A stretch of 64,000 bases of DNA from assembly GCA_006503535.1 (NCBI GenBank), contig QYRS01000004.1, positions 2,604,001-2,668,000 of the forward strand. Reading direction: 5' to 3'. Under the pieces are notes generated by a model, which had not been told where the DNA came from, did no database searches, and saw only the letters and a program-made list of their open reading frames with translations. A program made the translations under genes and the position numbers. Numbering within the stretch: position 1 is the stretch's first letter; each line of letters begins with the position of its first letter. Below are positions 22,409 through 34,748 of the stretch, piece by piece. The stretch comes from Arthrinium phaeospermum. Lineage: Eukaryota; Ascomycota; Sordariomycetes; Amphisphaeriales; Apiosporaceae.

Positions 22409-23976
22409 CTTGTTGTTAAGACAGTGGATGCGTTAGTAGTGTGGTAGCACCAAAGAAAAGCTGTCGTTTCAGCTACGCTTGTTTCGTGCTTGACTTCTTC
22501 GAGTTACTGTCCGTCTGTCGCGTCAAGTTTGGTTTCGCAGGTGAAGGGCAGGAATGCGTGAATGACGTAAAGACCAGTAGCCACGTGTGAAGCAGCTTCG
22601 AGCTTCTGATTATTACTATCCGGTTGTAGTAGTACACCTGCAGTGGATGTGGGTGTGGATGAGGTTGGGGAAGGAGGTTATTAGCTCCAGATTAGCTAGG
22701 GTGGATCGTGAGATCAGCTGGCTGGCGGGCTGCTACCGATCGAACAATTGAATGGAAGGAGGGGGGATTCAATAAGAGTCACGATGAGATTTGGGGTGGA
22801 CCATTGAATACAAGCAAGTGCAGGTGTGATGTACGTAAGTACCTACTCTTCCGTTGTCTACAGAGAAAAGAAAAAGCCAAAAGGGCAGGAAGGGAGAGCC
22901 AAAGGGCGATCATCCAGGACTTTAAAACAGATGGGAAGCATGAACGAACACGACATCCCAGCCAAGGGGAGGACACTGCACCTGCTCAAAGACATGATCC
23001 CGTGCAACAGGAAAACAAAAACAAAAGAAAGAGACCAGACCCCAAAATCTCACGATCCTCGATCTCTCCCCGTCCCCTCTCGTGTGTCTCTCCGTATCGG
23101 CCTATGCTAGTTCCTCCTCGCCCTAAGCAGATCCAATAGCCGCCATCGTGTCAGCTGGCCGCATGGGGTGAGGTGATGGGAAGAAGAGTGATGTGCTGTC
23201 TGCTGTGCTGCTGTGCGATGTAAGTGAAGTAAGTGCTAAGCTGCATGTAAGTTAGCTGCCCCTCCTTTTTTTTAATGTTTTACAGTACTGTCGTCCGGTA
23301 GCTAGCATCAAATCCCCGTCCCGGCTGACCCAGGACGCCCTCCCCAGGTACTTCTGGGGCTACAACTGGAGCTACTGGAGCTATGGTGGGGTACTCAGCT
23401 GGGGTAGAAGGCTAAGGCCCAGCTCGATCAACCAATCTGAAGCTCGGAAGGGTGGCATGTGGAAACGGGGAAGTCGGGCAAGCATACCCCACAGCGAACT
23501 CGGGACGCTATCCCACAGGCCATCCATGAGGTTTCTCCAAGCTTGCGGTACCGACACCACCACCACCACCGTCTGCCTGACCTGGGGGGCAAGGGGGCTT
23601 TGATTAATCAATCTGTACCTTGCGCTTGGGAACAAACATGCCCAACTGCCACCTTCCGCTACCACCCTACCGCTCACCTCTACCGAGAACAGACTTTCTC
23701 AGCAGCTTCTGAATCTTCTAGGCGCGTCTCTTGGCTCTGCACCATGCAGAGTCAAATGACCAGAAGCCATTGACGCCGTCTGCCTGCCTAAGCCTTACTG
23801 ACATCAACCGGACAAGACACTGCCGACTGCGACTGCAACTGCAACTGGCCCCCCACCAGGTTGAAAAAGTATGTATGAGGTAAGTAGGGCAGGGTCATGT
23901 AGGTAGTACTGTCCTCGTAATGGCAATTCGCTACACCGTCAGCAACCAGTTAGTGAGCGTCCAGTCCAGCCAAATA

Positions 23977-23996
23977 AGAGAGAGAGAGAGAGAGAG
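23977..23996 (+). repeat. (AG)10 microsatellite
   Basis: Ten perfect AG units in non-coding DNA, immediately followed by CGAGCGAAAG. Useful as a marker; no function inferred. Confidence 0.95.
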
Positions 23997-24212
23997 CGAG
24001 CGAAAGGGGGGCGGCGGCTTGAATATCGCCAAGCCTAATAACTCGTAGATCCCTTGCAGATCTAGAACAGTCTTGGTGTGGAGTACACGCGTCCGCATGC
24101 TCAACAAAAAACCTGCGACCGCTTGCTTTTTGTCAGGTCACGATGTTTGGGAGCCCGACCGCTGTATCCGGGGGCTCGAGACTTTACTCTCCGTAGTGTG
24201 CGTGGCGGTCAA

Positions 24213-24233
24213 CCAACTCGTATTTCGAGTTGG
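24213..24233. repeat. Perfect 8-bp inverted repeat with 5-base loop
   Basis: CCAACTCG, loop TATTT, CGAGTTGG. The hairpin stands alone in an intergenic region, and no T-run follows it. It may be a protein-binding palindrome or chance. Confidence 0.7.
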
Positions 24234-25000
24234 CTTCCAGTCTCTCAACCATCCAACCCCATCGGTGCCTTCAACGTCGACTGTCTATCACACCATCTAC
24301 ACCGAGTTTCTCCCGATACCCTCATTTGGTTTTCATCATTTGACTTTCTCGATACGACAGCAATGGTAATTTTGTCCAGGTTATTGTACTACGCAACGGG
24401 AACGCCGGCCAGTCTTCGCGCCAGATCAGGCTACACCGAACTATGAATAAGGCAAATATTGGTGTCTTTCTTGCCCCAGTGGCATGATCAATCTGAGCAT
24501 GATGGGATATAATTGGAATCTTATTATTTTACAAGGCCTATTACTATCGGAAGACTGCTTGCACAGCGCAAGAGCGTGGCTTTTGTGTTTGCCCACGCGC
24601 CATGATGAAAGTTGAGAACAGCAAATTTGGGTATGATTGCGAACCGAAAGAACCCTGCCCCCGTGACTGCTCGTGAATATGACACGGAATACCTCGCCAA
24701 TTACCTCTCTGCTCCTGGCCCCTTATTCAAGATAAAAAAAAGAAGAAAAGGAAAAGGCACATCAGTTGATGCTTCGTAGCGCTTCTATATATTTCGTCAA
24801 AATGAAGCCGTAAACCATGACTGGTGTCCTCATCACCGTGCCCCATGCCGTGATTTCGTCGATTTCGGTGAAAGAATAGTGGCATGACTGCTGTTCATTG
24901 TAATTGCTCGAGGCGAAACGAGCCGCTTCCGCTCCAAAACCCGCAACTTGCGTCGTTGGCCAACTGCCTCCGTGTGACATAGTCCTTTTCCGGAGGAACA

Positions 25001-28000
25001 CTAGTCGTCCAACCTGAACATTCTTCTCAAGGCCCCGAACTTCTTCTTTTTCTTGTTGTGGTTCTCGGGCTCGAGCGCGTCTTTATCGTTGTATCCGGTA
25101 GGCTGGTCTACACCCGGCAATCCAAGACTGGTAGTCCTCCTCCCCGTGATGTTTGGCCGTGTAATCGGGCCGCCATTTACACGTCCATCGGCGGTACTGG
25201 GTCTTCCATTTTCGCCCATATCAGGAAGGGGCCAACTGTCTTTACTTGAGCCCGGCCTTCGCTTGGAGAGCTTCGGACTCCCAGGGATAGCATCGCCTCG
25301 GAGGTCACGAAGCTCGTCTATATCACGCTCCAACAGTGTATCCCGTCTCGCCGCGCTTTCGATCAGACCATTACGTTGGACTTTGCCCGCCTGATCAGCC
25401 TTCTTGTTCCTGCGCAGAATGCCGTCCATGAAAGACCTGCGATTCTTGGGGCTTTCAAGTGGCGCGTGGGCAGGCTCGCTAAGTCTGCCGCGCCCCGAAC
25501 CCGACCGATTAAGTGTCGTCGTTCCAATACCGGAACTTGATCGAGGTTGGGGCATAGGACGGAACAGAGCGGCGCTTTTTGGGCTGGCCAATGGGCTTGG
25601 CATCTGCACTGAACGATCGTCACCAGAGTCGGGTAGATCAGGTATCTTTTCGGTCTCTTCCATGACGGTAGAACTTCTTTGGAACCTGGACGGAGCCGTC
25701 GCAGAACCCCGAAGTGTACCTGCGGTCATTGGCCTGGTGGGAGGCTGTGGTACAGCATCTTCCTCATCACTGGAATCTGCAAATCGACTCCGGAACGCAG
25801 GCCGGGGACTATCGTCGTCGCTAGAGTCGTCGCGAAGCCGACTGGGTCGTTTCGCCTTCTTGCCCAGTTTGCTCGACCGACCAAAACTGGGGAATTGTAG
25901 TGAGGCCCGTTTAGTTTCTTGGCTTGACTCGCTGTTGGAGCGCAGGGTACGGCGCATGCCCAAGGTTACCGGTGGCCCAGCAGCGCCAGCTGCCGAACCC
26001 CTACGGAATGGAGAACCGGGAGGTGACATAGACCTTAGGCTGAACCTGCCTGAACTTCTTTCGGGCTGGGCTGGTATTTCGCTGGCAGGAGCTTGGCGCA
26101 TGCTGCTGCGGAATCCGAAGCCTCCGGACGAGGTGGCTCGCGAACGCTTGAAGCTACTGTCGCTCGCATCGGATCCCCGACGCTGCAAAGCGGGTTTGGC
26201 AGTCTTGGAGATGGCGTTTCCTGCAGATGCTGACGCAAGCCTAGTATTTGTGGCTTTGTTTCCGGGTCCAGCTGTCTGGGGTCTCAATGTCGTTTTTGCC
26301 ATTGTAGAAGGTCGCTCAGGTGGGGTACTGATACGGCGGGATGCGCGGTTGTCAGACTCTTCACGAGTTGGCGTTCCTCGCATAGATTTGCGCATATGAA
26401 CCTCGCCGGATGCACGTGTTGCATGCTGAGGTTGCTTCGCAGGTTGCTCAGTTCGAAGCGAAGTTCGCATACGCCCGCTTGAGGCAGGGGGGTTGTAAAA
26501 CTCTTCTGTGGCCTTCGTACCAGGCTGGATCATGTATACTCTCTCAGGGTTGGTCGGTTGCGAAGCCTTGCTCCCAGAAGCCGGTGACTGTGCATGTGCC
26601 ATCTGTGCAACAGATGTCGATTTGATCTGCTCAGCCGTTTTCTTCCTATTACTAGGACGGCGTGTAGGAGTCTCGGCATCTGCATCATCGCCTGCTTCAA
26701 TCATTGCTTCGTGCTCTAGTTGACGTCGCTTCTCCGTAGTCAGACTTCGCCAATATGCCTTGGCGGTTTCCCAATCGTTCACAACGGTCTGCGTAGGCTT
26801 CTCAGAACCTTCTGCGTCCTTGATCACTGCCGACAGTAGATGATCTCCCATGGGTTGCGATGCATTGGGGTTTGTTGGACGCGGAGCCTCGACTGGTGTG
26901 GCTTTCGATGATGTACTAACAGGACTTTCCACAACCGCGTTCAATGACTGGTATCCCTCACCTTCAATGTCGGAGAGATCTTCGTAGGCATCGCTATAGA
27001 TGCTGGCATTGGAATCGTCATCCGAGGAATCAGTAGCATCGGCGGCGGCGGTGGGTGCCGCGGTAACGGTTGTCCGGGGCAAGACTTGGGGTTGAGCGGG
27101 TTGGACCTTTGCTTCAGGTTCGCGTATCGCCTGGGCAGACCGGGAAATGCTCTCAGACTCAACGCCCTTCGGTGTCACATACTCCGAAGATCTAGCTTCC
27201 TCCGACTGCTCATCTGGGAACGTGCCAGGCACTTCAAAGTATTGTTGCGGGTTTGACTTCGACTCTGACGGATGAGAGGCGGCCGAGATCGCAGGGCTAG
27301 GATTTGTAACGGAAATGGCAGGCACCTGGTTGTCCGGAAGTTCGACTGCCCGCTGTGGCTCCGTATGCGAGTCCCTCGTCCTGTCGGGACTTTTGTTAGG
27401 AATTGCTGGCGCATCCTCCAAGTGATCGTGGCTGTCCGCCATAGTTGTCTGGGTGCTTGGTACTACGCCTGCATCGCTTCCATCGCTCATCTCGTCGTTT
27501 GATAGTCCATCCTCACTGTACGAGCTAACACTGTCTGAATCGTAGCGATGTGATTCTGCGGATGTTACCACGGGCGGGAGCGGTTCTCTAAACCGGGAGA
27601 TGTTGGCTGCATTGCGTGATTGGTCTTGGGCAAGAATGGAGCCCACAGCATGATCGTTTGACAAGGCAAGAGTTGAATTGTCCTGCGTGTTGGCCATTCC
27701 CGTAAAGCCTGTACTGGAGGGCCGCATCGTAGGAGAGGCAGGCGTTCCTGGTGAGTATGCAGACCCCGATGGGCGTATGAGAGGCCGGTCTTCCTCGGGC
27801 TCCCGAGGCTTTTTCTCACGAATGCTACCGAAACTTGGAAGAGCAGGCCGCGGCTTCATGATTTCATCATCGTCCAACGAGAAGTCCTTTTTCTTGCTTT
27901 TGCCAATGTTGCTATACCACGGTCGCTTGGGCTGTTGGGGACTTGATGCAACCGGCAATTCCTCTTCCTCAGCTGGCGCAGACTCGCCCACAATCTTTGT

Positions 28001-30044
28001 GTTGTGGTCATCAAAACTGACCCGAACCGACTTTTTGCGTGTTACTGACACCTCTCGTTCAGGGGCAGTCACTCGCAGATCAGAACCGGTTTCGGATGGA
28101 GATGCATCGCGTAGCGAAGCGTCATGGTGCTTCAATGCCGACTTGATTGGAGACGCAGACCTTGGTAGAGGCGCATGGCGTACTGCGAGATTTTCTGAAG
28201 GGGTGGTCGCGAAACGCGCAGTCCGAGCGGGGCTGTTGGAAGCTGAGCGAGAAGTGCTGCCATTCCGTGATAGCTCAGTGACTGGCTTATTGGGCATGTA
28301 CGCCACTTTCTGCTCTGCGGGTGCCTCTTCGGTGTATTTTGGTTGAGCCTGCGGCTCGGTCCAGACATTAGGGGAAGACTCGCCGTGGTCTTCAGGTGCA
28401 GGATACAAGGTCTGTTGTGTTGGGACGGAGTCTAGGGCTTGACGGACACCTCTCGATGTCAGACGCTCCGGCTCTTCGGATTCCCTCGCATCCTCTTCGG
28501 GTACTTCTCTGACTACCGACGGTTTTCGACCAATTAAGCCGCCGGACGGGGCCTCCGGGACTTGTGCTGTACGCTCCCTAGTCTGTATAATTTGTTCTTC
28601 TGGTTGTGGTTGTTGAGCTTGGGAGGGCTGTGCCGGCTCAAAGTGACCTGATGTAACATTTGTGGGATAGTCATCGTATGTTTGTTCACCAGTTGGAGGC
28701 TGTCTCCCGTTCGGCGGCGTTGCAAGGGCAGGAGATCCCCGGTTCGACACGTCGCGTTCGTGTTCACTTGGTTCGACTGTAGTTCCCCTAACCCTGGCTA
28801 CCGTCCCCTTGGCCAGATGGCTCCCGGACCGCTGAACGACTTTCTTCTTCTTTGGCTGTTTTTCTGATGCTTCCCTCGTGTGATAACTCACTTCCATCAG
28901 ATCCAGTTGATCTGTTCTTGGTACCATTCTCCTCGAGTTGGGATCGTATACCATAACTTGATCGGAACCGCCCGAAGAGGAAGCCGGGAGAGAAGTTCTG
29001 TTCGAACGCGGTGGTAGGGTGCCCCATTGAGGGTTGTGTTCGGCGGTAGGTGATGGCGAAGGAGACGCCGCGCGAACCCGGCTCGGGTATGAGAAGTTGA
29101 CAGAGTTCTGACTGTCAGGTCGCGCAGTAGAAGCAAGGCTGTCAGGTCGCCTTACTGACTTCCCAGCGCCAGACATAGGCGCGTCAGAGGTGCGCACATT
29201 GCTCGTGTCCCCAGATGGTTTTGTGTACCAAGAGGGCAGCTCCGTGCCCATTTTCTGAGATGCCGTACGAAAGTTCTGCATGCCGACTCCTGCCGTCGAC
29301 GGGCTCCGCCCTATTGCGCCATTGCGGTGTCCATCCGGGATAGCGGGCACTGGTGGGTATTGGCTCTGGTTCCGAGGCTCGCGCCCATGTGGCGATGGAC
29401 TGCGAAATGTCCTCTCGGTCATGCTACCGGAGCTACCGCGTCGTTCCAGCTTTGGTGTCCTCCTCCCGCCAGCGGGCGCACTAGATACTGAGGATATCGA
29501 AGGACTCCGGCGCATGGTACGCTTGGTCTGAACCGCGCCGACGTTGGTCGGCGTGTGAGGGCGGGCGCGCAACGCGGCGGCGGCGGCCGCTGAAGAGAGC
29601 GAACGATTGGGGTTCTGCTGACTAGACATGAAGGCGGCGGCGGCAGCTGTCGAGGCGCTGGGGTTGACGGGAGCAGGAGTGGGATACTGCGAGGCAGAAG
29701 AGAAAATATCAGTATCGGGTAGAATAGAGTTTGAGGTGACTTGGCGCTAGACCCGACGGGATGCGAATATACTGTCGTCACTATCGAGGGAAGTCGGTCA
29801 TTTCGGCTCGTCCCCGACCCACCTCACGACATGGCAATGACTAGGTACTGCTAGCATGCGATGATAGCCGTACGTCCGGTTCGACGAGGTTGTGCTAGCA
29901 GCAGGGTCTACTCGCTTATTTCTGCGCGGAACAGGCACTATCCTTCACGACAAAGACAAAGGGACAAGACATGTGTGTGAACAAACCAGAACGTACCGGA
30001 TTGGGAGGCCCACGGCCGCGGCGGTTCTTCCTAGAGCCAAACAT
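25001..30044 (-). CDS. Large disordered protein, candidate Seg1-like eisosome organiser
   Basis: A 1577-residue, Ser/Pro/Glu/Arg-rich protein with no catalytic domain, probably mostly disordered. Exon 1 (30044-29997) encodes MFGSRKNRRGRGPPNP; a 310-bp intron (gtacgt...cgcag) joins it to exon 2 (29686-25001), which starts YPTPAPVNPSAS and runs unbroken to the stop. The N-terminus has two poly-alanine runs and the segment RPHTPTNVGAVQTKRTMRR; the C-terminus is a basic block ending KKKKKFGALRRMFRLDD. A basic MF start, alanine runs and a short basic/hydrophobic end are features I associate with fungal Seg1 proteins, which scaffold plasma-membrane eisosomes. That assignment is inference from these ends; the middle does not help. 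Internal features include many RxxS-type sites and acidic SSDDDSN/SSDEED clusters. The first ATG inside exon 2 (MSSQQNPNRS, 29629) would truncate the protein by 35 residues; the spliced start is preferred because it is in frame and has consensus splice sites. Confidence 0.8.
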
Positions 30045-32547
30045 ACTGCTCAGGTGTAGCTGGATGTAGCTAGGCTCGTTGTACCATAGGATGCTCTGGT
30101 CGTACGCGTATGAGACGACAAAAATGGCTCCAGGGCCTAACGGGGGAAATTATAATGCGGTCATATGGAATGAAATGATAGTACGAAAAGAGGAATAACC
30201 CTGTATGGGGAGGAGAAGAAAAGAAAAGAAAGCCGCCAGTGTTGATGGCCTAACGTTAGTTGGACGAGTTGGCCAGGCGCATACTACCATGCGACTAATA
30301 GATTAAGTAGGTTGACAAACAACCATCAAACCCCATTCTATCTGGTATGTGAAGAGGCTGGAGAGAGAGGGAGAAAGGCATGTGGTTGGAAAGGAACCCG
30401 ATGAGAATGGAGAAATTGACGATCGCGTGTGGGAAATGGGAAGCTTGGACGCAAAAAACAGACGCTTGGGACGTGGGAGAGGACTGTACTGTAGATGCGA
30501 AAGAATGATCCCCTACCAGGTTGTTGATGATGCCGGTGGAGCACCCCCGAGCGGTTTATTAATATTCGGCCTTAGCATTGACACGCTTTCGCAATGCAAG
30601 CCGACAAAGCAGCAGTCTGCTCATTGTACCTGTTGCAAAGGGAACCCAAGACCCCATTTTGCCCAACTGTTACCTGTCTACCTTGTATTCCAATATCATG
30701 CATGGACTATATCTTTCTGCCCTGCTTTGCGCTCTATCAAAGTAAAAGGCTGCCACATTCATACATTGCTGTGCATATTACACCTGCCGAGAGTTGAAAC
30801 CACGCTGTTGGTGCAGGTACATTGGCATGTAGACTTACATACCGGGGTGGCTTGGCGGCGGATCGGTCCAGCCCCAATGCCACTTTTGTTTTCTATTCCC
30901 GGTGATGTCATGGGGGGATCATCCTGGGTTAGGCTAGTTGTGTGGGCGATGATGGAACCATCCAGGCGATCCTGAGGCATGCTGCATTTCTGCCCCATCC
31001 AGAAAGATTCGGAATGTTTTCTCGTTGGACGGGAATGGCATCCATCCTGGATGGATTCGATGCCTATTTCAACCACATGCACCTTTCCCCCATTGCCTGA
31101 CTCGGTGGGACACGCGCTGACACGTGTTCGTGTGCGCATTACATAAGATCGTGACACCTGCATTGGGCCCCGAAGGATCCGCCAAAGCACACATATATCA
31201 GATATGCTAATGTTTCACAAGTATGCTACCACTTGAGGTTGTGTCCATAGGGTGTAGAACACGTTTGTTCAGAGTCGGTTAGGTTTCTGATTGACAGCTT
31301 CCTTCCCTAAGTAAGTAGTGACAGTCAGGGGTTGGTTGGGATTTATGTAGACAATGGAGTGCAAGTCCAGTCGACAAACGTACAGGACTTGGGTAGCCAA
31401 CTGAAGAGTATTAGCTCTTGAGATTTTGTAGAAGCCTCCATGGATCTGAGCACTATCAGCATATTTGCCTTGAACTTCTCTTGTAGAAGCAGAACAGCAT
31501 TCAGCATCGGCCTGCAAAAGATTGGTTTTGCGCTGAGTGGTCAAAAATGACGTCACTGGACCCCGAATTGGCCGCCAACGATAAAGGGGATGCGGATGCC
31601 ATGAAGCCCCCTATTAATGGCACAATGCATTTACTAAGTAGTATGGCAAATTACTTAGAGGCACCCTTCTGTCGTGAGTCATGGTCATGTCTGACATAGC
31701 TACGATAAGACTTGTACGCCTTGAGCTTGTCGAAGTCGTGTGGCCACACAATATACGATTGTACTCTCTATTCGCCTCGAAAAGGTGTAAAAGTGAGCCC
31801 AAGTTGCTGGCTCACATAGTGGCAGCAATACTTACCAACCTTTCAGAGGCACTATTGACAGCACTCCTTTATGTGGCGCCGTGTCTTGAATGAATGTAGC
31901 ACAGTATCAGTCAAGCCTGTACGGAACAATCACAGTCAAGCTGAAGTCACAGAGAGCGTAGGGACAGCTTAAGGCAGTCTTCGCAAGAGGGGCATGTGTC
32001 ATTGATTCATCTTGGTGGCTTAGACCAGGTAAGCAGTGTACCACATAATGTAACAAGCAATACTCTGCTCTCGAGCCAGACGTACACCGCATTACACACA
32101 AAGACTGTCTGCCCCGTAATGCTAACGCTTAGACCGCAGTAGATTCATAAACCAGGCCTTTTGTTTTCATTTTTTTGAGAGACAATCCATACTTGCCAGA
32201 GATAGCCAGCAAAAAAGGGCTATGCTCAAGACGTGGTGTACGTAATGCGGAGAAATCATCTTTGTAATGAATACTCTGACAATGGTATGATAGGGCAAGT
32301 CCAACTCTTAGTCTTGCTCGCTATCATGAAGAAAATAATATGGGGGGTATTGGTACCAAAAGGGCCGACTTGTTCCCACCAACAGGCCAAGCCCTCAAGG
32401 GGGTGAACAGCATCACACTGATGTAGATGGTGTTGCAAGGGTAGAACAACTCGCTGATATGCCGAATGGGTGATGCAACGTGGTCAGTATCGAAGAATCT
32501 CTGTATCCAGAGCAACCGAGCCGAGCCTGTTTCAGGCAAGTGATCTC
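30045..32547. other. Intergenic: Seg1-like promoter and 3' flank of the C-x2-C membrane protein gene
   Basis: No gene recognised in 2.5 kb. A 208-codon frame at 30349-30975 on the + strand has no motif, lies in the Seg1-like promoter region and is probably chance. The remaining frames are under 150 codons and overlap on both strands. Confidence 0.5.
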
Positions 32548-34748
32548 TTAAGCCACTGTGACACAGTTGTCTCTGGTACTGCCTCCTCCAGGACCGCTGC
32601 TATCATGACTCGAAGTAGGGTCGTGTGAAAGGGCATCCTGAGCATCACTGGTAGGTATGTAGCCATCATCGTGAACATCCTCTTCATAGTAATCGTCCTC
32701 ATCAAACTCCTCGCTCTGAGTCTCCTGGCTGGGTTGATTATCCATGTGAGGAGCTTGGTATCCAGCTGGCTGGGCAGACACCCGGTCTTGGGTGCTGTTG
32801 TTGTTCTTGGCTGGAAGCTTGTTGCTAGCCTTCTTTCCCTTTCTCGACTTCATCTTTGCCTTCTCCAGCAGTCTTCGTCGTTCTGCCTCTTCTCGGCGTC
32901 GGCGGCGGTCCTTGATCTCATACTGGCGTATCAGTGCCTCGGGAGGTCGTCCAAAAATTCGCTCGTATTCACAAAATTCGCACACCCATACGTCTTGTGC
33001 TGGAGGGGGGTGGTGGTAGTTCTGGTACTCGGTCTGCTGGCGGCGTTCTCTGGCAGCTTGCAGTAACGAGCTACCCGGGCGTCTTTTCGCTTTCTTCGGT
33101 GTAGCACTTGCAACAGGTTTGCTTCCGTTGGTGGCCGCATTCCCGCTAGCGGAAGTCCCTAGATGTGGTTGGCCGGTCTGTGTAGCTCGAGCTGTGCCAC
33201 CGAGGTAGGAGTCTCGGTGATCGCCAGGCAGTGAGGACTGAGATGGAACAGCCATGTGAGAGTTTGTTGACTCTGGCCCAGGCCAGGACACAGAGCCGGG
33301 CACGGGAGAATCGAATGTAAAGGTGAACTGCGAAGAGGTAGGCGTGGCTCTAGAAGAGGCTTGTTGTTGCAACAGACTGATGTTCTCCTGGCCGTGGGGT
33401 ACTGAGAGCTTCTCGGCACTGGCAATAGCATTCGAGATAATCCCTGAGTTCTCACCTGGTAAAGAAATTTTACTGTTAGAATGAGCTGTTCAACGTGCAA
33501 GTGCTGGCATTCTGGGTCTTGGCTGTCAAGGGGGGGCTCTTCTCCATGTGATGTGCAGTAGTAAAGGTGGACATTGCAAACCGGCCGTGCAGTGGAGCTT
33601 AAAAGCCCGTAAAGGCGGGACAAACCGCCGGGGCGCTATTTGCGTGCGGCACAACGAGGGGGCAAAGGCAAACGCCTTCTAAGAGCATACGCATATGACC
33701 GAAACAGAACAAGACTTTGCAATGAAGAGGGATGCAACAGGTTCAAAGCATGGAGAAACAGTGTACACATACCTGCAGGAGAGCCGGGGTATTGGCCACC
33801 AGACTTCAGCTTGGGATTTTTGGGCAAGCCCACATTGATGTCGGGGATGGCCCGCATAGGGCTTCTGCCGTTTCGGTTGCGACCATATCGGCCTCTGCCG
33901 GGCCCTGAAATTCCCTGGGTATTGGCATTACCTGGACCAGACTGATAATATGCATGGGGAGTGGCCAGTGTTGGATCACCAGAGCCCTCATCGCCTGTAG
34001 TAGGAGGGGATGGCATACCCATGATGCTGGGGTCGCTCAGGACGTGTGACCCATTGAGCATGCTTTCCCCGGCTGTCGGGATCTTGCGCTTCTTTTTATT
34101 ATTGGTATTCTCGAACGAATCGTAGCCGTCGGCCGAGGAAGCTGTTGAGGGCGGCGGTTGCGGGATCGTGTGCCGACCATGGCTTTGGCGAGGTGGCGTG
34201 CGAATTGCGTAACCTAAGGATGCATCGAGAGAATGTGAGACCGTTGCTCTCCTTGCTGGATCTAGCAATCTTTTCTCACCATGCTCGTTGCTGCTGCTAC
34301 CTCCTCCTCCCAGACCAGACCTTCGCAGACTCGACTCCTGTGCTAGTTCCGCCGTGTTCTCACGACCCACTACATTCGACGCTTCCCCTCTACCCTCCCC
34401 CGCTTCCGCCTTCAAGTTGTATGGGTAGTCGAACAACGGGACGTTGTTTTGGGGTGCGGGAGGGTAGTTGATTGTGTCAAGCTCCTCAGATGACAGTCGA
34501 TCTCGCATTCGGCGTTTAGGCAGCGGTCGAATAGGTCGAATAGGCCGATCAGGGTGCTTCGACGACACCGATTCCGTGGACATCTTATCCGTGCTGTCTG
34601 CGGCTGCTTGGTCCGCCCATGTGAATGTTAGCCAAAGGACTGGCGGAGCAATGACAAGCGCCATGCAAGTAACGGCAGCCTTGGAGGTGAGGAAAGAGAA
34701 GAGATCATTGTTGAATGGCCTGGGCTTGAAGGCCCAGTCCAGAAACAT
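32548..34748 (-). CDS. Conserved fungal single-pass membrane protein with WVCEFCEY motif, function unknown
   Basis: Exons 34748-33773 and 33455-32548, joined by a 317-bp intron (gtatgt...taccag), give 627 residues. The start is the ATG of MFLDWAFKPRPF. A hydrophobic helix follows at about residues 22-42 (AAVTCMALVIAPPVLWLTF), suggesting a signal anchor or single membrane span. Then come RPIRPIRPLPKRRMRDRL, a long Ser/Gly/Pro-rich low-complexity region with a basic KKKRK stretch and RGRYGRNRNGR, and a conserved block near 482-530: WVCEFCEYERIFG, then PPEALIRQYEIKDRRRRR and a charged helix. Cys484 and Cys487 form half of a possible zinc knuckle; no second pair is obvious, so metal binding might need a dimer or partner. 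The C-terminus is very acidic (EEFDEDDYYEEDV). I recognise the WVCEFCEY block as recurring in fungal hypothetical proteins but know no function. A possible extra in-frame 66-bp intron lies at 34214-34279. Confidence 0.8.

Larger units (their letters stand above)
22409..25000. other. Intergenic: SDR promoter and Seg1-like 3' flank
   Basis: No gene recognised. The left end is the promoter of the SDR gene and the right end the 3' flank of the Seg1-like gene. It contains an (AG)10 microsatellite at 23977-23996 and a perfect 8-bp hairpin at 24213-24233. The frames present (for example 22708-23139) are low in coding character. Confidence 0.55.

Noticed and set aside
30349..30975. 208-codon + frame upstream of the Seg1-like gene
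   Set aside because: No recognisable domain, irregular composition, and it lies in the expected promoter region.
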